The translations under genes were made by a program, and so were the position numbers. From Micromonospora sp. WMMD961 (GTDB taxonomy: Bacteria > Actinomycetota > Actinomycetes > Mycobacteriales > Micromonosporaceae), in assembly GCF_029626145.1 (NCBI RefSeq), contig NZ_JARUBJ010000002.1:774501-838500 (forward strand): DNA of 64,000 nucleotides, in the 5' to 3' direction. The stretch's first letter is position 1, and each line of letters opens with the position of its first letter. The notes beneath the pieces are model-generated. The model made no database searches. It had not been told where the DNA came from and saw nothing but the letters and a program-made list of their open reading frames with translations. Below are positions 52,239 through 60,034 of the stretch, in pieces.

Positions 52239-53408
52239 TCATGCTGTCGTGGCGGGCCTACTGCTGGGTGCGGCCGGCGTCTTGATCTTCAGGCGGCGGT
52301 TGACGAACCGCTGAGCCGGTCGCTCCCAGAGAAAGTGGCACGCGGCCGCGACGGCGACGATGAAGACCACGAGCAGGGTCATCTTGGTGAAGTAGGCCAT
52401 GAAGCTGTCATCCGTCCAGGAGGTGGCCCCGAACACCTGCATCAGTGGTCGATGCACCAGGTAGAAGGCGAAGGAGACCTCGCCGAGAAAGACGACAACT
52501 CGGGTGGCGAGAAAGCGGCCGAGCGTGGCCTGCGGATACTGCCCCAGGCCGAAGAAGAGTAGGGCCGCAGGGAGCATCCACATCGCGTCGTAGCTGGCGT
52601 AGTAGTGGGTCCGCTCCGGCCACGCCATCAGCAGCAGGGTCGCCACCAGGGGCAGCCACGTGAGCAACGGCATCAACATCCGGTCCCGGGTGGCCGATGC
52701 CGGCCACGACAGTCTGGCCTGGCGGAGGAGCAGTGCCGTCACCATCCCGAGGGTGAAGTCTCCCAGGCGGGTTGCCGGTGTTCGATAGAGCCAGCGGTGG
52801 GCGCTGAACGGGTTGGTGCCGGGCAGCCCGTTGCGGAAGTGCTGGAACAGCGCCGCGAGGACGAACGCCGCGACTATCGTCGCCGCCGCCACGACCAGAA
52901 GGGCTTTGGCGTTGTTGGCGATCGGGCGCAGCGCCAGCACCAGCAGCGGAAAGCAGGCATAGAGGAAGAACTCGACGCCGATCGACCAGCCTGGCGCGTT
53001 GATTCCGTAGGCGACGACGAGCGACGGATGCCAGGACTGCAGTGCGAGAACCTGGATGAGGAATCGGCTCGCATTGGAATGGTGGTCCACGGCCAGCCAG
53101 ACGACGACGAGCACCAGCAGGTACAGGGGATAGACCCGGGCCAGTCGGCCGACCAGATAGTTCCACGTCCCGCGCGGCGTCGGACGTGCGGCGCCGTCGA
53201 AGTAGTTCAGCGCGATGACGAACCCCGACAGGAGAAAGAAGAAGGTGACGCCGTTGCTGCCCGCACCCATGATCCGTCTGACCGGTTCCGGCAGCGCCTC
53301 GTGCGGTGCCGAATGATGAAAGAAGACAGCGAGAGCGGCGAACCAGCGCAATCCAGTCAAGGCGGGAATGCTTATCTTCTGGGTGGGGGATACGGTCGGC
53401 GTCGTCAT
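52239..53408 (-). CDS. OafA-type membrane acyltransferase
   Basis: 389 aa, ten or more helices, Acyltransferase_3 family: PALTGLRWFAALAVFFHHSA at the N-terminus (the R and H residues of the motif), GVTFFFLLSGFVIALNYFD, VGRLARVYPLYLLVL and GINAPGWSIGVEFFLYACFPL. It transfers acyl groups, usually acetyl, to sugars on exported molecules. ATG at 53408 after GGAGGA. It lies close to the wall-polymer operon, so O-acetylation of that polymer is a reasonable guess. Codon use and the flanking 53409-53693 stretch look less GC-rich than the neighbours, which suggests it was acquired. Confidence 0.92.
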   Translation of the reverse strand: MTTPTVSPTQKISIPALTGLRWFAALAVFFHHSAPHEALPEPVRRIMGAGSNGVTFFFLLSGFVIALNYFDGAARPTPRGTWNYLVGRLARVYPLYLLVLVVVWLAVDHHSNASRFLIQVLALQSWHPSLVVAYGINAPGWSIGVEFFLYACFPLLVLALRPIANNAKALLVVAAATIVAAFVLAALFQHFRNGLPGTNPFSAHRWLYRTPATRLGDFTLGMVTALLLRQARLSWPASATRDRMLMPLLTWLPLVATLLLMAWPERTHYYASYDAMWMLPAALLFFGLGQYPQATLGRFLATRVVVFLGEVSFAFYLVHRPLMQVFGATSWTDDSFMAYFTKMTLLVVFIVAVAAACHFLWERPAQRFVNRRLKIKTPAAPSSRPATTA

Positions 53409-53670
53409 TGATTCCTCCAGTTCGGCGTCAGGCTATAGCAACTCGCGTTGTTGCAGTCGCCCGCGCTGACCGGGCAAATTGCCATTGCCGCGCCGCCCGG
53501 ATTCCAGATGTTCGTCGAATGTTCACGGGATTCCACCTGCTGCCTTCGGCAATTCTGTCCGATCTCGAATCAGCTAGCGCGAATCGATGATCGGGTGGCG
53601 GATGGCGATTGTCGGAGGGGTGAACACCACGTGACGCCGGAGTTCCGCTCGATCGACCTTGCCTCGTAAC

Positions 53671-53684
53671 TTACCGACGAGTAA
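53671..53684 (+). promoter_or_regulatory. Candidate TetR/FadR-type operator before the thioesterase
   Basis: TTACCGACGAGTAA has inverted TTAC/GTAA ends and lies 9 bp before the start of the thioesterase gene. A related CTCGTAAC is just upstream. The shape resembles operators of fatty-acid regulators in actinobacteria; the binder is unknown. Apart from this site, the rest of the gap 53409-53693 holds no recognised gene. Confidence 0.4.
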
Positions 53685-53693
53685 CGTCAGGTC

Positions 53694-54158
53694 GTGACCA
53701 TCGACTCCCGCCAGGTGGCGGCCGGCATGCTGGAAGCGGTGCCCTTCGCCCGTACGCTCGGCCTCGAGTTCGTCGAGGTGGCACCCGAGGCCGAGGGCGG
53801 CGTACGAGCAGTCGTCCGGCTGCCCGACTCGCCCACCACCCACAACCACATCGGCGGCCCCCACGCCGGTGCCATGTTCACCCTCGGTGAGACGGCTTCC
53901 GGCGCGGTCGTCATGGCCGCGTTCGGGCAGTTGCTCGACCGGGCCGTACCGCTCGCCGTCCAGGCTGACATCGCCTACCGGAAGCTCGCCATGGGTCCGG
54001 TGCTGGCCACCGCCCGCCTCGGTCGGCCGGCGCTTGAGGTGATCGAGGAGCTGGAGTCCGGCCGTCGGCCGGAGTTCCCCGTGCAGGTGGAGATCGCGAC
54101 CGAGGACGGCAAGCCGACCTCGGCGATGACCGTGATCTGGACGCTGCGACCGAACTGA
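53694..54158 (+). CDS. Hot-dog fold thioesterase (PaaI/DUF4442-type)
   Basis: 154 aa. HNHIGGPHAGAMFTLGETAS is the hot-dog catalytic segment, with the Gly-rich turn and an acidic residue at the start of the long helix. AYRKLAMGPVLATARL forms the second sheet edge. It probably hydrolyses acyl-CoA thioesters. GTG at 53694 lies directly after a palindromic operator and no ribosome site is visible, so translation may be leaderless. Confidence 0.85.
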   Translation: MTIDSRQVAAGMLEAVPFARTLGLEFVEVAPEAEGGVRAVVRLPDSPTTHNHIGGPHAGAMFTLGETASGAVVMAAFGQLLDRAVPLAVQADIAYRKLAMGPVLATARLGRPALEVIEELESGRRPEFPVQVEIATEDGKPTSAMTVIWTLRPN

Positions 54159-54217
54159 ACCGGACCGGGCCCGGCGAAACAGGTTTGCGGCCCCAGCGGG
54201 GTGGATAGATTCGTACC

Positions 54218-55021
54218 GTGCTGGGCCTACCTGCTCACGTGACCGCCTGTCTCTTCGATCTGGACGGTGTGCTGACGCAGACCGCCCGTGTGCACAACGC
54301 CGCCTGGAAGCAGACGTTCGACGAGTTCCTCCGACAGCGGGCCACCCGATCCGGTGAACCGTTCCAGCCGTTCGACCCGGGCCCGGACTACAACCGCTAC
54401 GTCGACGGGCGGCCCCGCGCCGACGGCGTCCGGTCGTTCCTTGCCTCCCGCGGGATCGTGCTGCCCGATGGCACCCCGGACGACCCCCCGGACGCCGACA
54501 CCGTCAACGGCGTGGGCAACCGCAAGAACGTCCTGCTGCTGCAGCACCTGCGCACCGACGGGGTCGAGGTCTACCCGGGCTCGGTGCACTACCTGAAGGC
54601 CGCGAGCGAAGCCGGGCTGCGCCGTGCCGTGGTGACCGCGAGCGCCAACGGTGCTGAGGTGGTCGCCGCCGCCGGGCTGGAACCGCTGCTGGAGGCTCGG
54701 GTCGACGGGCTGGTCGCCCGCGCCCAGGCGCTGCGGGGCAAGCCCCACCCGGACACCTTCCTCGCCGGGGCCAAGCTGCTCGGCGTCGACCCGACGCAGG
54801 CCGCCGTCTTCGAGGATGCGCTCTCCGGGGTGGCCGCCGGCCGCGCCGGTGGCTTCGGTTACGTGGTCGGCGTCGACCGGGTCGGGCAGGCCGACGAGTT
54901 GCTCGCGCACGGCGCCGACATCGTGGTGAAGGACCTGGCCGACCTGCTCACCGTCGGCGACCCGCCGTCGCCGGCCCGCACCGCCGCCCACCGGTCGACC
55001 GGCGAACGAGGTCCCGCGTGA
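54218..55021 (+). CDS. Beta-phosphoglucomutase-type HAD protein
   Basis: 267 aa. Motif I is LFDLDGVLTQTARVHNAAW (nucleophile Asp plus second Asp two residues later). YNRYVDGRPRADGVRSFLAS lies in the cap that holds the sugar phosphate. Motif II is AVVTASANG and motif III/IV KPHPDTFLAGA plus VFEDALSGVAAGRAG. This pattern is beta-PGM rather than a simple phosphatase. It turns beta-glucose-1-phosphate, the product of GH65 phosphorylases, into glucose-6-phosphate. It overlaps the GH65 gene by GTGA, which fits that role exactly. Confidence 0.92.
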   Translation: MLGLPAHVTACLFDLDGVLTQTARVHNAAWKQTFDEFLRQRATRSGEPFQPFDPGPDYNRYVDGRPRADGVRSFLASRGIVLPDGTPDDPPDADTVNGVGNRKNVLLLQHLRTDGVEVYPGSVHYLKAASEAGLRRAVVTASANGAEVVAAAGLEPLLEARVDGLVARAQALRGKPHPDTFLAGAKLLGVDPTQAAVFEDALSGVAAGRAGGFGYVVGVDRVGQADELLAHGADIVVKDLADLLTVGDPPSPARTAAHRSTGERGPA

Positions 55022-57390
55022 TCCGGGAGCGGGCCTATCCGGTCGAGCCCTGGCACGTCCGGGAGACCCGGCTGGACATGGACGTGCTGGCCCAGTCCGA
55101 GTCGGTCTTCGCCCTCTCCAACGGGCACGTCGGCCTGCGGGGCAACCTCGACGAGGGTGAGCCACACGGTCTGCCCGGCACCTACCTCAACTCGTTCTAC
55201 GAGCTGCGTCCGCTGCCGTACGCGGAGGCGGGCTACGGCTTCCCCGAGTCCGGGCAGACGATCGTCAACGTCACCAACGGCAAACTGCTCCGGCTGCTCG
55301 TCGACGACGAGCCGTTGGACGTGCGCTACGGGGAGCTGCTGTCCCACGAGCGGATCCTCGACCTGCGGGCCGGCACCCTGCACCGGGAGCTGCACTGGCG
55401 TTCGCCCGCCGGTCGGGAGGTCAAGGTCCGCAGCACCCGGCTGGTCTCGTTCACCCAACGGTCGGTCGCCGCCATCAGCTACGAGGTGGAGGCCGTCGAC
55501 GGCCCATTGCGGCTGATCGTGCAGTCCGAGTTGGTGGCCAACGAGTCGCTGCCCGCGCAGAGCAAGGACCCCCGGGTCGCCGCGGTGCTGGAGTCGCCCC
55601 TGCAGGCCGAGGAGGAGCTGACCACTCCGGACGGCGGGCAGTTGATCCACCGCACCAAGGTCTCCGGGCTGCGGGTCGCCGCCGCGATGGAGCACGAGGT
55701 GCACGGCCCGGACCACACCACCATCGAGTCCGAGGGATACCAGGACTGGGTACGCACGACGATCGCCTGTGTGCTCAAGCCCGGTGAGAAGCTGCGGGTG
55801 ATCAAGTACCTGACGTACAGCTGGTCGAGTCGTCGGTCGCTGCCGGCGCTGCGTGACCAGGTCGGTGCGGCGCTGGCCGGCGCCCGGCTGGACGGGTGGG
55901 ACGGCCTCCACCGGGAGCAGCGCAACTACCTCGACGAGTTCTGGGACGCGTCCGACGTGCTGGTCGAGGGCGACCCGGAGGTGCAGCAGGCGGTCCGGTT
56001 CGGCCTCTTCCACGTGCTCCAGGCCGGAGCGCGGGCCGAGCAGCGACCGATCTCCGCGAAAGGGCTCACCGGTCCCGGTTACGACGGGCACGCGTTCTGG
56101 GACACCGAGATGTTCGTCCTGCCGGTGCTCACCTACACCCAGCCGAGCGCGGTGCGCAGCGCGCTGCAGTGGCGGCACAGCACGTTGGATTCGGCGAGGG
56201 AGCGTGCCGAGACGCTCAACCTCAGGGGTGCGGCCTTTCCCTGGCGGACGATCGAGGGGCCGGAATCGTCCGGGTACTGGCCGGCCGGCACCGCGGCGTT
56301 CCACATCGCCGCCGACATCGCCGACGCCATGCGGCGTTACGTGATGGTCACCGGGGACACCCAGTCGGAACGGGAGATCGGCCTGGAGTTGCTGGTGGAG
56401 ACCGCCCGACTGTGGCGCTCGATCGGCCACCACGACCGGCATGGCCAGTTCCACATCGACGGTGTCACCGGCCCGGACGAGTACACCGCCGTGAAGAACG
56501 ACAACGTGTACACCAACCTGATGGCGCAGCGGAACCTGCTCACCGCCGCCGACGTGGTGATGCGTTACCGGGACGAGGCGTTCCACCTCGGGGTCACCGA
56601 CGAGGAGGCCGCGAGCTGGCGGGACGCCGCCACCTCCATCCACGTCCCGTACGACGAGGAACTCGACGTCCACCAGCAGGTGGAGGGCTTCACCCGGCTC
56701 CAGGAATGGGACTTCGAGCACACGCCGGCGGAGAAGTACCCGTTGCTGCTGCACTACCCGTACTTCGAGCTGTACCGCAAACAGGTGGTCAAGCAGGCCG
56801 ACCTGGTCCTCGCGATGCACTGGCGGGGGGACGCGTTCACCCCCGAGGAGAAGCTGCGCAACTTCCTCTACTACGAGCGCCGTACCGTCCGCGACTCGTC
56901 GTTGTCGGCCTGCACCCAGGCGGTGCTCGCGGCCGAGGTGGGCCACCCGGAGTTGGCGCACACCTACCTGCGCGAGGCCGCGCTGATGGACCTGCACGAC
57001 CTCAACGAGAACACCCGCGACGGCGTACACATGGCGTCGTTGGCCGGTGCGTGGCTCGCCCTGGTCAGTGGGTTCGGCGGCCTGCGCGACCATGACGGGG
57101 AGCTCTCCTTCGCCCCCCGGCTCTCCAGCCGACTCAACCGGTTGGAGTTCTCCCTGCAGTGGCGGGGGCTGGCGCTGCGGGTGGATGTCCGCCCGCACCA
57201 GACGACGTACTCGCTGCGCCACGGCGGCCCGGACGACGTGGTGGAGCTGCGCCACCACGGTCAGCTGCTGCGGGTGACCTGTGACGAGCCGGTGACGGTG
57301 CCGGTGCCACCGGCTGAGTCGTCCGGCCCGCCGCCCGAGCAGCCACCGGGCCGGTCTCCACTGCTGCGCCTGCCTGAGCGCGAACAGTGA
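55018..57390 (+). CDS. Glycoside hydrolase family 65 (trehalose/maltose/kojibiose-type phosphorylase)
   Basis: 790 aa. The N-terminal beta domain covers about residues 1-260 (ESVFALSNGHVGLRGNLDEG is the family opening). The (alpha/alpha)6 barrel carries the catalytic Glu488 in GVTGPDEYTAVKNDN, with GAAFPWRTIEGPESSGYWPAG and DWEYEHTPAE-like DFEHTPAEKYPLL as supporting landmarks. A C-terminal domain (SLAGAWLALVSGFGGLRD) completes it. GH65 enzymes phosphorolyse alpha-disaccharides to beta-glucose-1-phosphate; which disaccharide cannot be told from sequence. The 4-bp overlap with the beta-PGM gene makes a complete catabolic pair. Confidence 0.94.
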   Translation: MIRERAYPVEPWHVRETRLDMDVLAQSESVFALSNGHVGLRGNLDEGEPHGLPGTYLNSFYELRPLPYAEAGYGFPESGQTIVNVTNGKLLRLLVDDEPLDVRYGELLSHERILDLRAGTLHRELHWRSPAGREVKVRSTRLVSFTQRSVAAISYEVEAVDGPLRLIVQSELVANESLPAQSKDPRVAAVLESPLQAEEELTTPDGGQLIHRTKVSGLRVAAAMEHEVHGPDHTTIESEGYQDWVRTTIACVLKPGEKLRVIKYLTYSWSSRRSLPALRDQVGAALAGARLDGWDGLHREQRNYLDEFWDASDVLVEGDPEVQQAVRFGLFHVLQAGARAEQRPISAKGLTGPGYDGHAFWDTEMFVLPVLTYTQPSAVRSALQWRHSTLDSARERAETLNLRGAAFPWRTIEGPESSGYWPAGTAAFHIAADIADAMRRYVMVTGDTQSEREIGLELLVETARLWRSIGHHDRHGQFHIDGVTGPDEYTAVKNDNVYTNLMAQRNLLTAADVVMRYRDEAFHLGVTDEEAASWRDAATSIHVPYDEELDVHQQVEGFTRLQEWDFEHTPAEKYPLLLHYPYFELYRKQVVKQADLVLAMHWRGDAFTPEEKLRNFLYYERRTVRDSSLSACTQAVLAAEVGHPELAHTYLREAALMDLHDLNENTRDGVHMASLAGAWLALVSGFGGLRDHDGELSFAPRLSSRLNRLEFSLQWRGLALRVDVRPHQTTYSLRHGGPDDVVELRHHGQLLRVTCDEPVTVPVPPAESSGPPPEQPPGRSPLLRLPEREQ

Positions 57391-57415
57391 CGGTCGGGGC
57401 GACATGCCCCGACCG
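57391..57415 (+). terminator. Terminator after the GH65 gene
   Basis: CGGTCGGGGC and GCCCCGACCG form a perfect 10-bp stem around a 5-nt loop, beginning directly after the stop. Confidence 0.7.
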
Positions 57416-57447
57416 CCTCGCACCACTGTCGGACCGGCTCAGCGGCG

Positions 57448-57627
57448 TCAGACCGGTTCGCCGGTGGACGGGCGTCCGATCGCGTCCCGGGGCGCTGCCG
57501 CCTTGGGATCGTCGGGCAGCCGCGCCGAAGCGGCCTGGTCCCCGAAGTCCTGGTTGCGCTCGGTGTCCTGTTCCCGCCGGGCCCGCTCGGTCTGCTGCTG
57601 CTGCTCGGAGATCTGCTGCTTGGCCAT
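57448..57627 (-). CDS. Small Gln-rich hypothetical (59 aa)
   Basis: ATG at 57627 after CGAGGA. The sequence (MAKQQISEQQQQTERARREQ, then DTERNQDFGDQAASARLPDD) is polar and Gln/Arg/Glu-rich, with no Cys or Trp and little hydrophobic core, so it is probably disordered or a short helix. A promoter-like box of SigF/SigB type lies 60 bp upstream, so it may be a stress protein. No family is recognised. Confidence 0.7.
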   Translation of the reverse strand: MAKQQISEQQQQTERARREQDTERNQDFGDQAASARLPDDPKAAAPRDAIGRPSTGEPV

Positions 57628-57688
57628 GACGATCCTCGCGATCCGTCGGGGCGCGGTTGCGCCGACACGGTCTGCGGTCGCTCGTCGC

Positions 57689-57713
57689 GTACCCGAAGCC
57701 CCATCGGGCAAAC
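57689..57713 (-). promoter_or_regulatory. SigF/SigB-type promoter candidate upstream of the 59-aa gene
   Basis: On the minus strand, GTTT (57713-57710), a 15-bp spacer, then GGGTAC (57694-57689), about 62 bp before the start codon. This matches the GTTT-N14-17-GGGTA consensus known for stress sigma factors of the SigF/SigB group. Confidence 0.55.
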
Positions 57714-57788
57714 GCAGCGGCCGGCGGCGTGCGTGCGGTGCGGCCGGCGGGGTACCCCGGGCCGAAGGCGATCACGCGGAGGTGGGGC

Positions 57789-58442
57789 ATGGACGAGCAG
57801 GACAGCGCGGTAACCATTCCGGTCGGGGACGCTCACCTGCCCGCTGACCTGATGGTGCCGGCCCAACCGGTCGGTGTCGTCCTCTTCGCGCACGGCAGCG
57901 GCAGCTCCCGCCACAGCCCTCGCAACGTGGCGGTGGCCCGTGCGCTGAACGGTCGAGGGCTCGGCACGGTGCTGGTGGACCTGCTCACGCCGGCCGAGGA
58001 CGAGGTGGACGCGCGTACCGCCGAACTCCGGTTCGACATCGGACTGCTGGCCAGTCGGCTGGCCGGGATCGTCGACTGGTTGGCGGTGGAGCGGCCCGCC
58101 GGTGACGTGTCGATCGGTCTGTTCGGGGCCAGCACGGGGGCGGCCGCCGCACTTGTCGCGGCATCGTCCCGCGCGGACCGGGTGGGTGCGGTGGTCAGTC
58201 GGGGCGGTCGACCGGACCTGGCCGGGGTCGCGCTGGCCCAGGTGCGTACCCCGACATTGCTGCTGGTCGGTGGTCTGGACGAGGAGGTGATCACGCTCAA
58301 CGAGCGGGCGTTGGCCGAGTTGGGCGAGGTCGGCGAGCTCCGGGTGATCCCGGGTGCCACCCACCTCTTCGAGGAACCCGGGACTCTTGAGCAGGTCGCC
58401 GACCAGGCCGGCGCCTGGTTCGCCAACCACCTCAACTGGTGA
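57789..58442 (+). CDS. Alpha/beta hydrolase (dienelactone-hydrolase-like)
   Basis: 217 aa. The catalytic triad can be read as Ser115 (in GASTGA), Asp164 (GLDEEV) and His192 (GATHLFE). The oxyanion turn is FAHGSGSS at residues 33-40. Family members often accompany phosphoribosyltransferase domains; here the hydrolase stands alone. The substrate is unknown. ATG at 57789 follows GGAGGTGG. Its stop abuts the convergent AI-2E gene, with no base between them. Confidence 0.88.
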   Translation: MDEQDSAVTIPVGDAHLPADLMVPAQPVGVVLFAHGSGSSRHSPRNVAVARALNGRGLGTVLVDLLTPAEDEVDARTAELRFDIGLLASRLAGIVDWLAVERPAGDVSIGLFGASTGAAAALVAASSRADRVGAVVSRGGRPDLAGVALAQVRTPTLLLVGGLDEEVITLNERALAELGEVGELRVIPGATHLFEEPGTLEQVADQAGAWFANHLNW

Positions 58443-59546
58443 TCACTTCGTCGGCACGAGGGCCGAGGCCGACCGTCGCTGCTGGACGGTGTCGATGACG
58501 CGCCAGAGGACGGCGGTGATCGGAACGCTGACGAAGGCGCCCGCGATCCCCGCGATCAGCGTGCCGGCGGTGACCGCCACCAGGATCACCGCCGGGTGCA
58601 GTCGTACCTGCCTCTTCATGATCAATGGTTCCAGCAGGTTGCCCTCGATCTGCTGCACGGCGATCACCGCGGCGAGGGTGAGCAGTGCGGTGGTGGGGCC
58701 GTTCGCGGCCAGTGCCACAAGCACCGCCACCGCGCCGGCCACCGTCGCCCCGATGATCGGCACGAACCCGCCGAGGAAGGTGATCAGTGCCAGCGGCAGG
58801 GCCAGCGGCACCCGCAGCACCACCAGCGCCAGGCCGATGCCGATCGCGTCGATCGCGGCGATCGCCATGGTGCCCCGGCTGTACCCGCCCAACGTCTGCC
58901 AACCGGCTCGGCCGGCCTCGGCCATCACCGGCTGGTTCGCGCCGGACACCCGCGACAGCACCCAGTGCCACATCGACCGGCCGTCCTTGAGCAGGAAGAA
59001 GAGCAGCACCAGGGCGAGCAGCGCGGAACCGAACACCTCGGTGGCCGTCCGGGCGCCCGCCACCGGGTCCGGTGAGCTGCCGCTCAACCCTTCCCTGGCC
59101 TGGTCGACCAGCTTGTCCAGCTGTGCTTCGCTGACCGGCAGCGTCGACGTCACGAAGTCCCGACTGCGCTCGACCCCCTGCGTCAACTCCTGGCTGAGCT
59201 GGTCGAACTGGCTCGCGGTCAGGTTCCACACCAATGCGCCGACACCGACCAGGATGCCGATCAGCAGCAGCACGGAGCACAGTGCGGCCAGTGCCGCCGG
59301 CAGACGCAGCCGGCGCAGCAGGAGCAGCACCGGGTCCAGCAGCGCGGTGAGGAAGACGGTGGCGGCCAGCGCGATGGCCAGCGGTGCCAACAGGACGGCG
59401 ATCTTGCCCAGCAGGTAGAGCCCGGCGACGACCACCACCAGGCACGCGCTCCACAACACCGCGGTCCGGACCAACCAGGGCAGCGCCGCCCAACTCTGCC
59501 GCGGGCCGGGGGCACCGGTGGTCGTCCCGGGTTCCTCTGCCGCCAT
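58443..59546 (-). CDS. AI-2E-family (TqsA/YdiK-like) membrane protein
   Basis: 367 aa. Eight helices flank a central amphipathic region (about residues 115-180). LTFLGGFVPIIGATVAGAVAVL (read as two parts) and QQIEGNLLEPLIMKRQVRLHP are the family signatures. Members are proposed to export small molecules or exchange ions with protons; here the role is unknown. ATG at 59546 after GAGGAGGA. A SigF/SigB-like box lies about 30 bp upstream. Confidence 0.9.
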   Translation of the reverse strand: MAAEEPGTTTGAPGPRQSWAALPWLVRTAVLWSACLVVVVAGLYLLGKIAVLLAPLAIALAATVFLTALLDPVLLLLRRLRLPAALAALCSVLLLIGILVGVGALVWNLTASQFDQLSQELTQGVERSRDFVTSTLPVSEAQLDKLVDQAREGLSGSSPDPVAGARTATEVFGSALLALVLLFFLLKDGRSMWHWVLSRVSGANQPVMAEAGRAGWQTLGGYSRGTMAIAAIDAIGIGLALVVLRVPLALPLALITFLGGFVPIIGATVAGAVAVLVALAANGPTTALLTLAAVIAVQQIEGNLLEPLIMKRQVRLHPAVILVAVTAGTLIAGIAGAFVSVPITAVLWRVIDTVQQRRSASALVPTK

Positions 59547-59575
59547 GTCGGTCCTCCTCGATCTCGCCGAGGTCG

Positions 59576-59601
59576 GTACCCAGCCGGTAGTGCGCCGACA
59601 C
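59576..59601 (-). promoter_or_regulatory. SigF/SigB-type promoter candidate upstream of the AI-2E gene
   Basis: On the minus strand, GTGT (59601-59598), a 16-bp spacer, then GGGTAC (59581-59576). The -35 element is one base off the GTTT consensus. Confidence 0.4.
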
Positions 59602-59698
59602 CCGTTTCGCTTCGACTCCCGTTCGCCGCCGCCCGCGCGGATCGTACGCCGGTTCCCGATCCAGGGAGTGGGTGTTCGCGGACCGCGACCCCGAGGGC

Positions 59699-59723
59699 GT
59701 TTGCGCTGCCGGCGCGAGGGAAC
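59699..59723 (+). promoter_or_regulatory. SigF/SigB-type promoter candidate upstream of the MT0933-like gene
   Basis: GTTT (59699-59702), a 15-bp spacer, then GGGAAC (59718-59723), about 60 bp before the start codon. The -10 differs from GGGTAC by one base. Confidence 0.45.
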
Positions 59724-59773
59724 GCAATTCGCAGAGCCGGACTGGAGGGCAATTCGCAGAGCCGGACTGGAGG
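59724..59773 (+). repeat. Perfect 25-bp tandem duplication carrying ribosome-binding sequence
   Basis: GCAATTCGCAGAGCCGGACT then GGAGG occurs twice with no gap (59724-59748 and 59749-59773). Each copy ends in a GGAGG box; the second is the working ribosome site of the gene at 59783. Confidence 0.85.
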
Positions 59774-59782
59774 GGGAGTGCC

Positions 59783-59965
59783 GTGGGTGACTTCATGGAC
59801 AGGGCCAAGGACTTCGCGAACAAGCACGACGAGCAGGTCGACCAGGGCATGGAGAAGGCCGGTGCGATGGCCGACGAGCGCACTGGCGGCAAGTACACCG
59901 ACAAGATCGACAAGGGCGTCGACCAGGCGCAGGCGCGTACCGGTGAGGGCGACCAGGCGCGCTGA
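59783..59965 (+). CDS. MT0933-like (PF14013) small antitoxin-family protein (60 aa)
   Basis: GTG at 59783 after GGAGGGGG. FMDRAKDFANKHDEQVDQGM, then KYTDKIDKGVDQAQART, is the MT0933/Rv0909 antitoxin pattern, also seen in CsbD-like stress proteins. A toxin partner gene is absent on both sides, so it may be an orphan or a stress protein. A 25-bp tandem repeat lies across its leader and a stress-type promoter box precedes that. Confidence 0.85.
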   Translation: MGDFMDRAKDFANKHDEQVDQGMEKAGAMADERTGGKYTDKIDKGVDQAQARTGEGDQAR

Positions 59966-59979
59966 CCACCGGAAGGTTC

Positions 59980-60007
59980 CCGGGCCGCCGCGCCGTCGGC
60001 GGCCCGG
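59980..60007. terminator. Bidirectional terminator between convergent genes
   Basis: CCGGGCCGCCG and CGGCGGCCCGG form a perfect 11-bp stem with a 6-nt loop. Confidence 0.7.
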
Positions 60008-60034
60008 TGCGCACTGCTCGGGAAGCGGCGACGC

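Noticed and set aside
54859..57426. 855-codon minus-strand frame over the GH65 gene
   Set aside because: Antisense shadow of a well-recognised enzyme; composition is His/Arg/Val-rich without domains.
57789..58442. A phosphoribosyltransferase partner for the dienelactone-hydrolase-like gene
   Set aside because: No PRPP-binding motif (VVLVDDG-type) was seen nearby; the gene stands alone.
59783..59965. MT0933-like gene as part of a toxin-antitoxin pair
   Set aside because: No toxin-sized partner frame lies on either side; both neighbours are an AI-2E-type protein and a hemerythrin.
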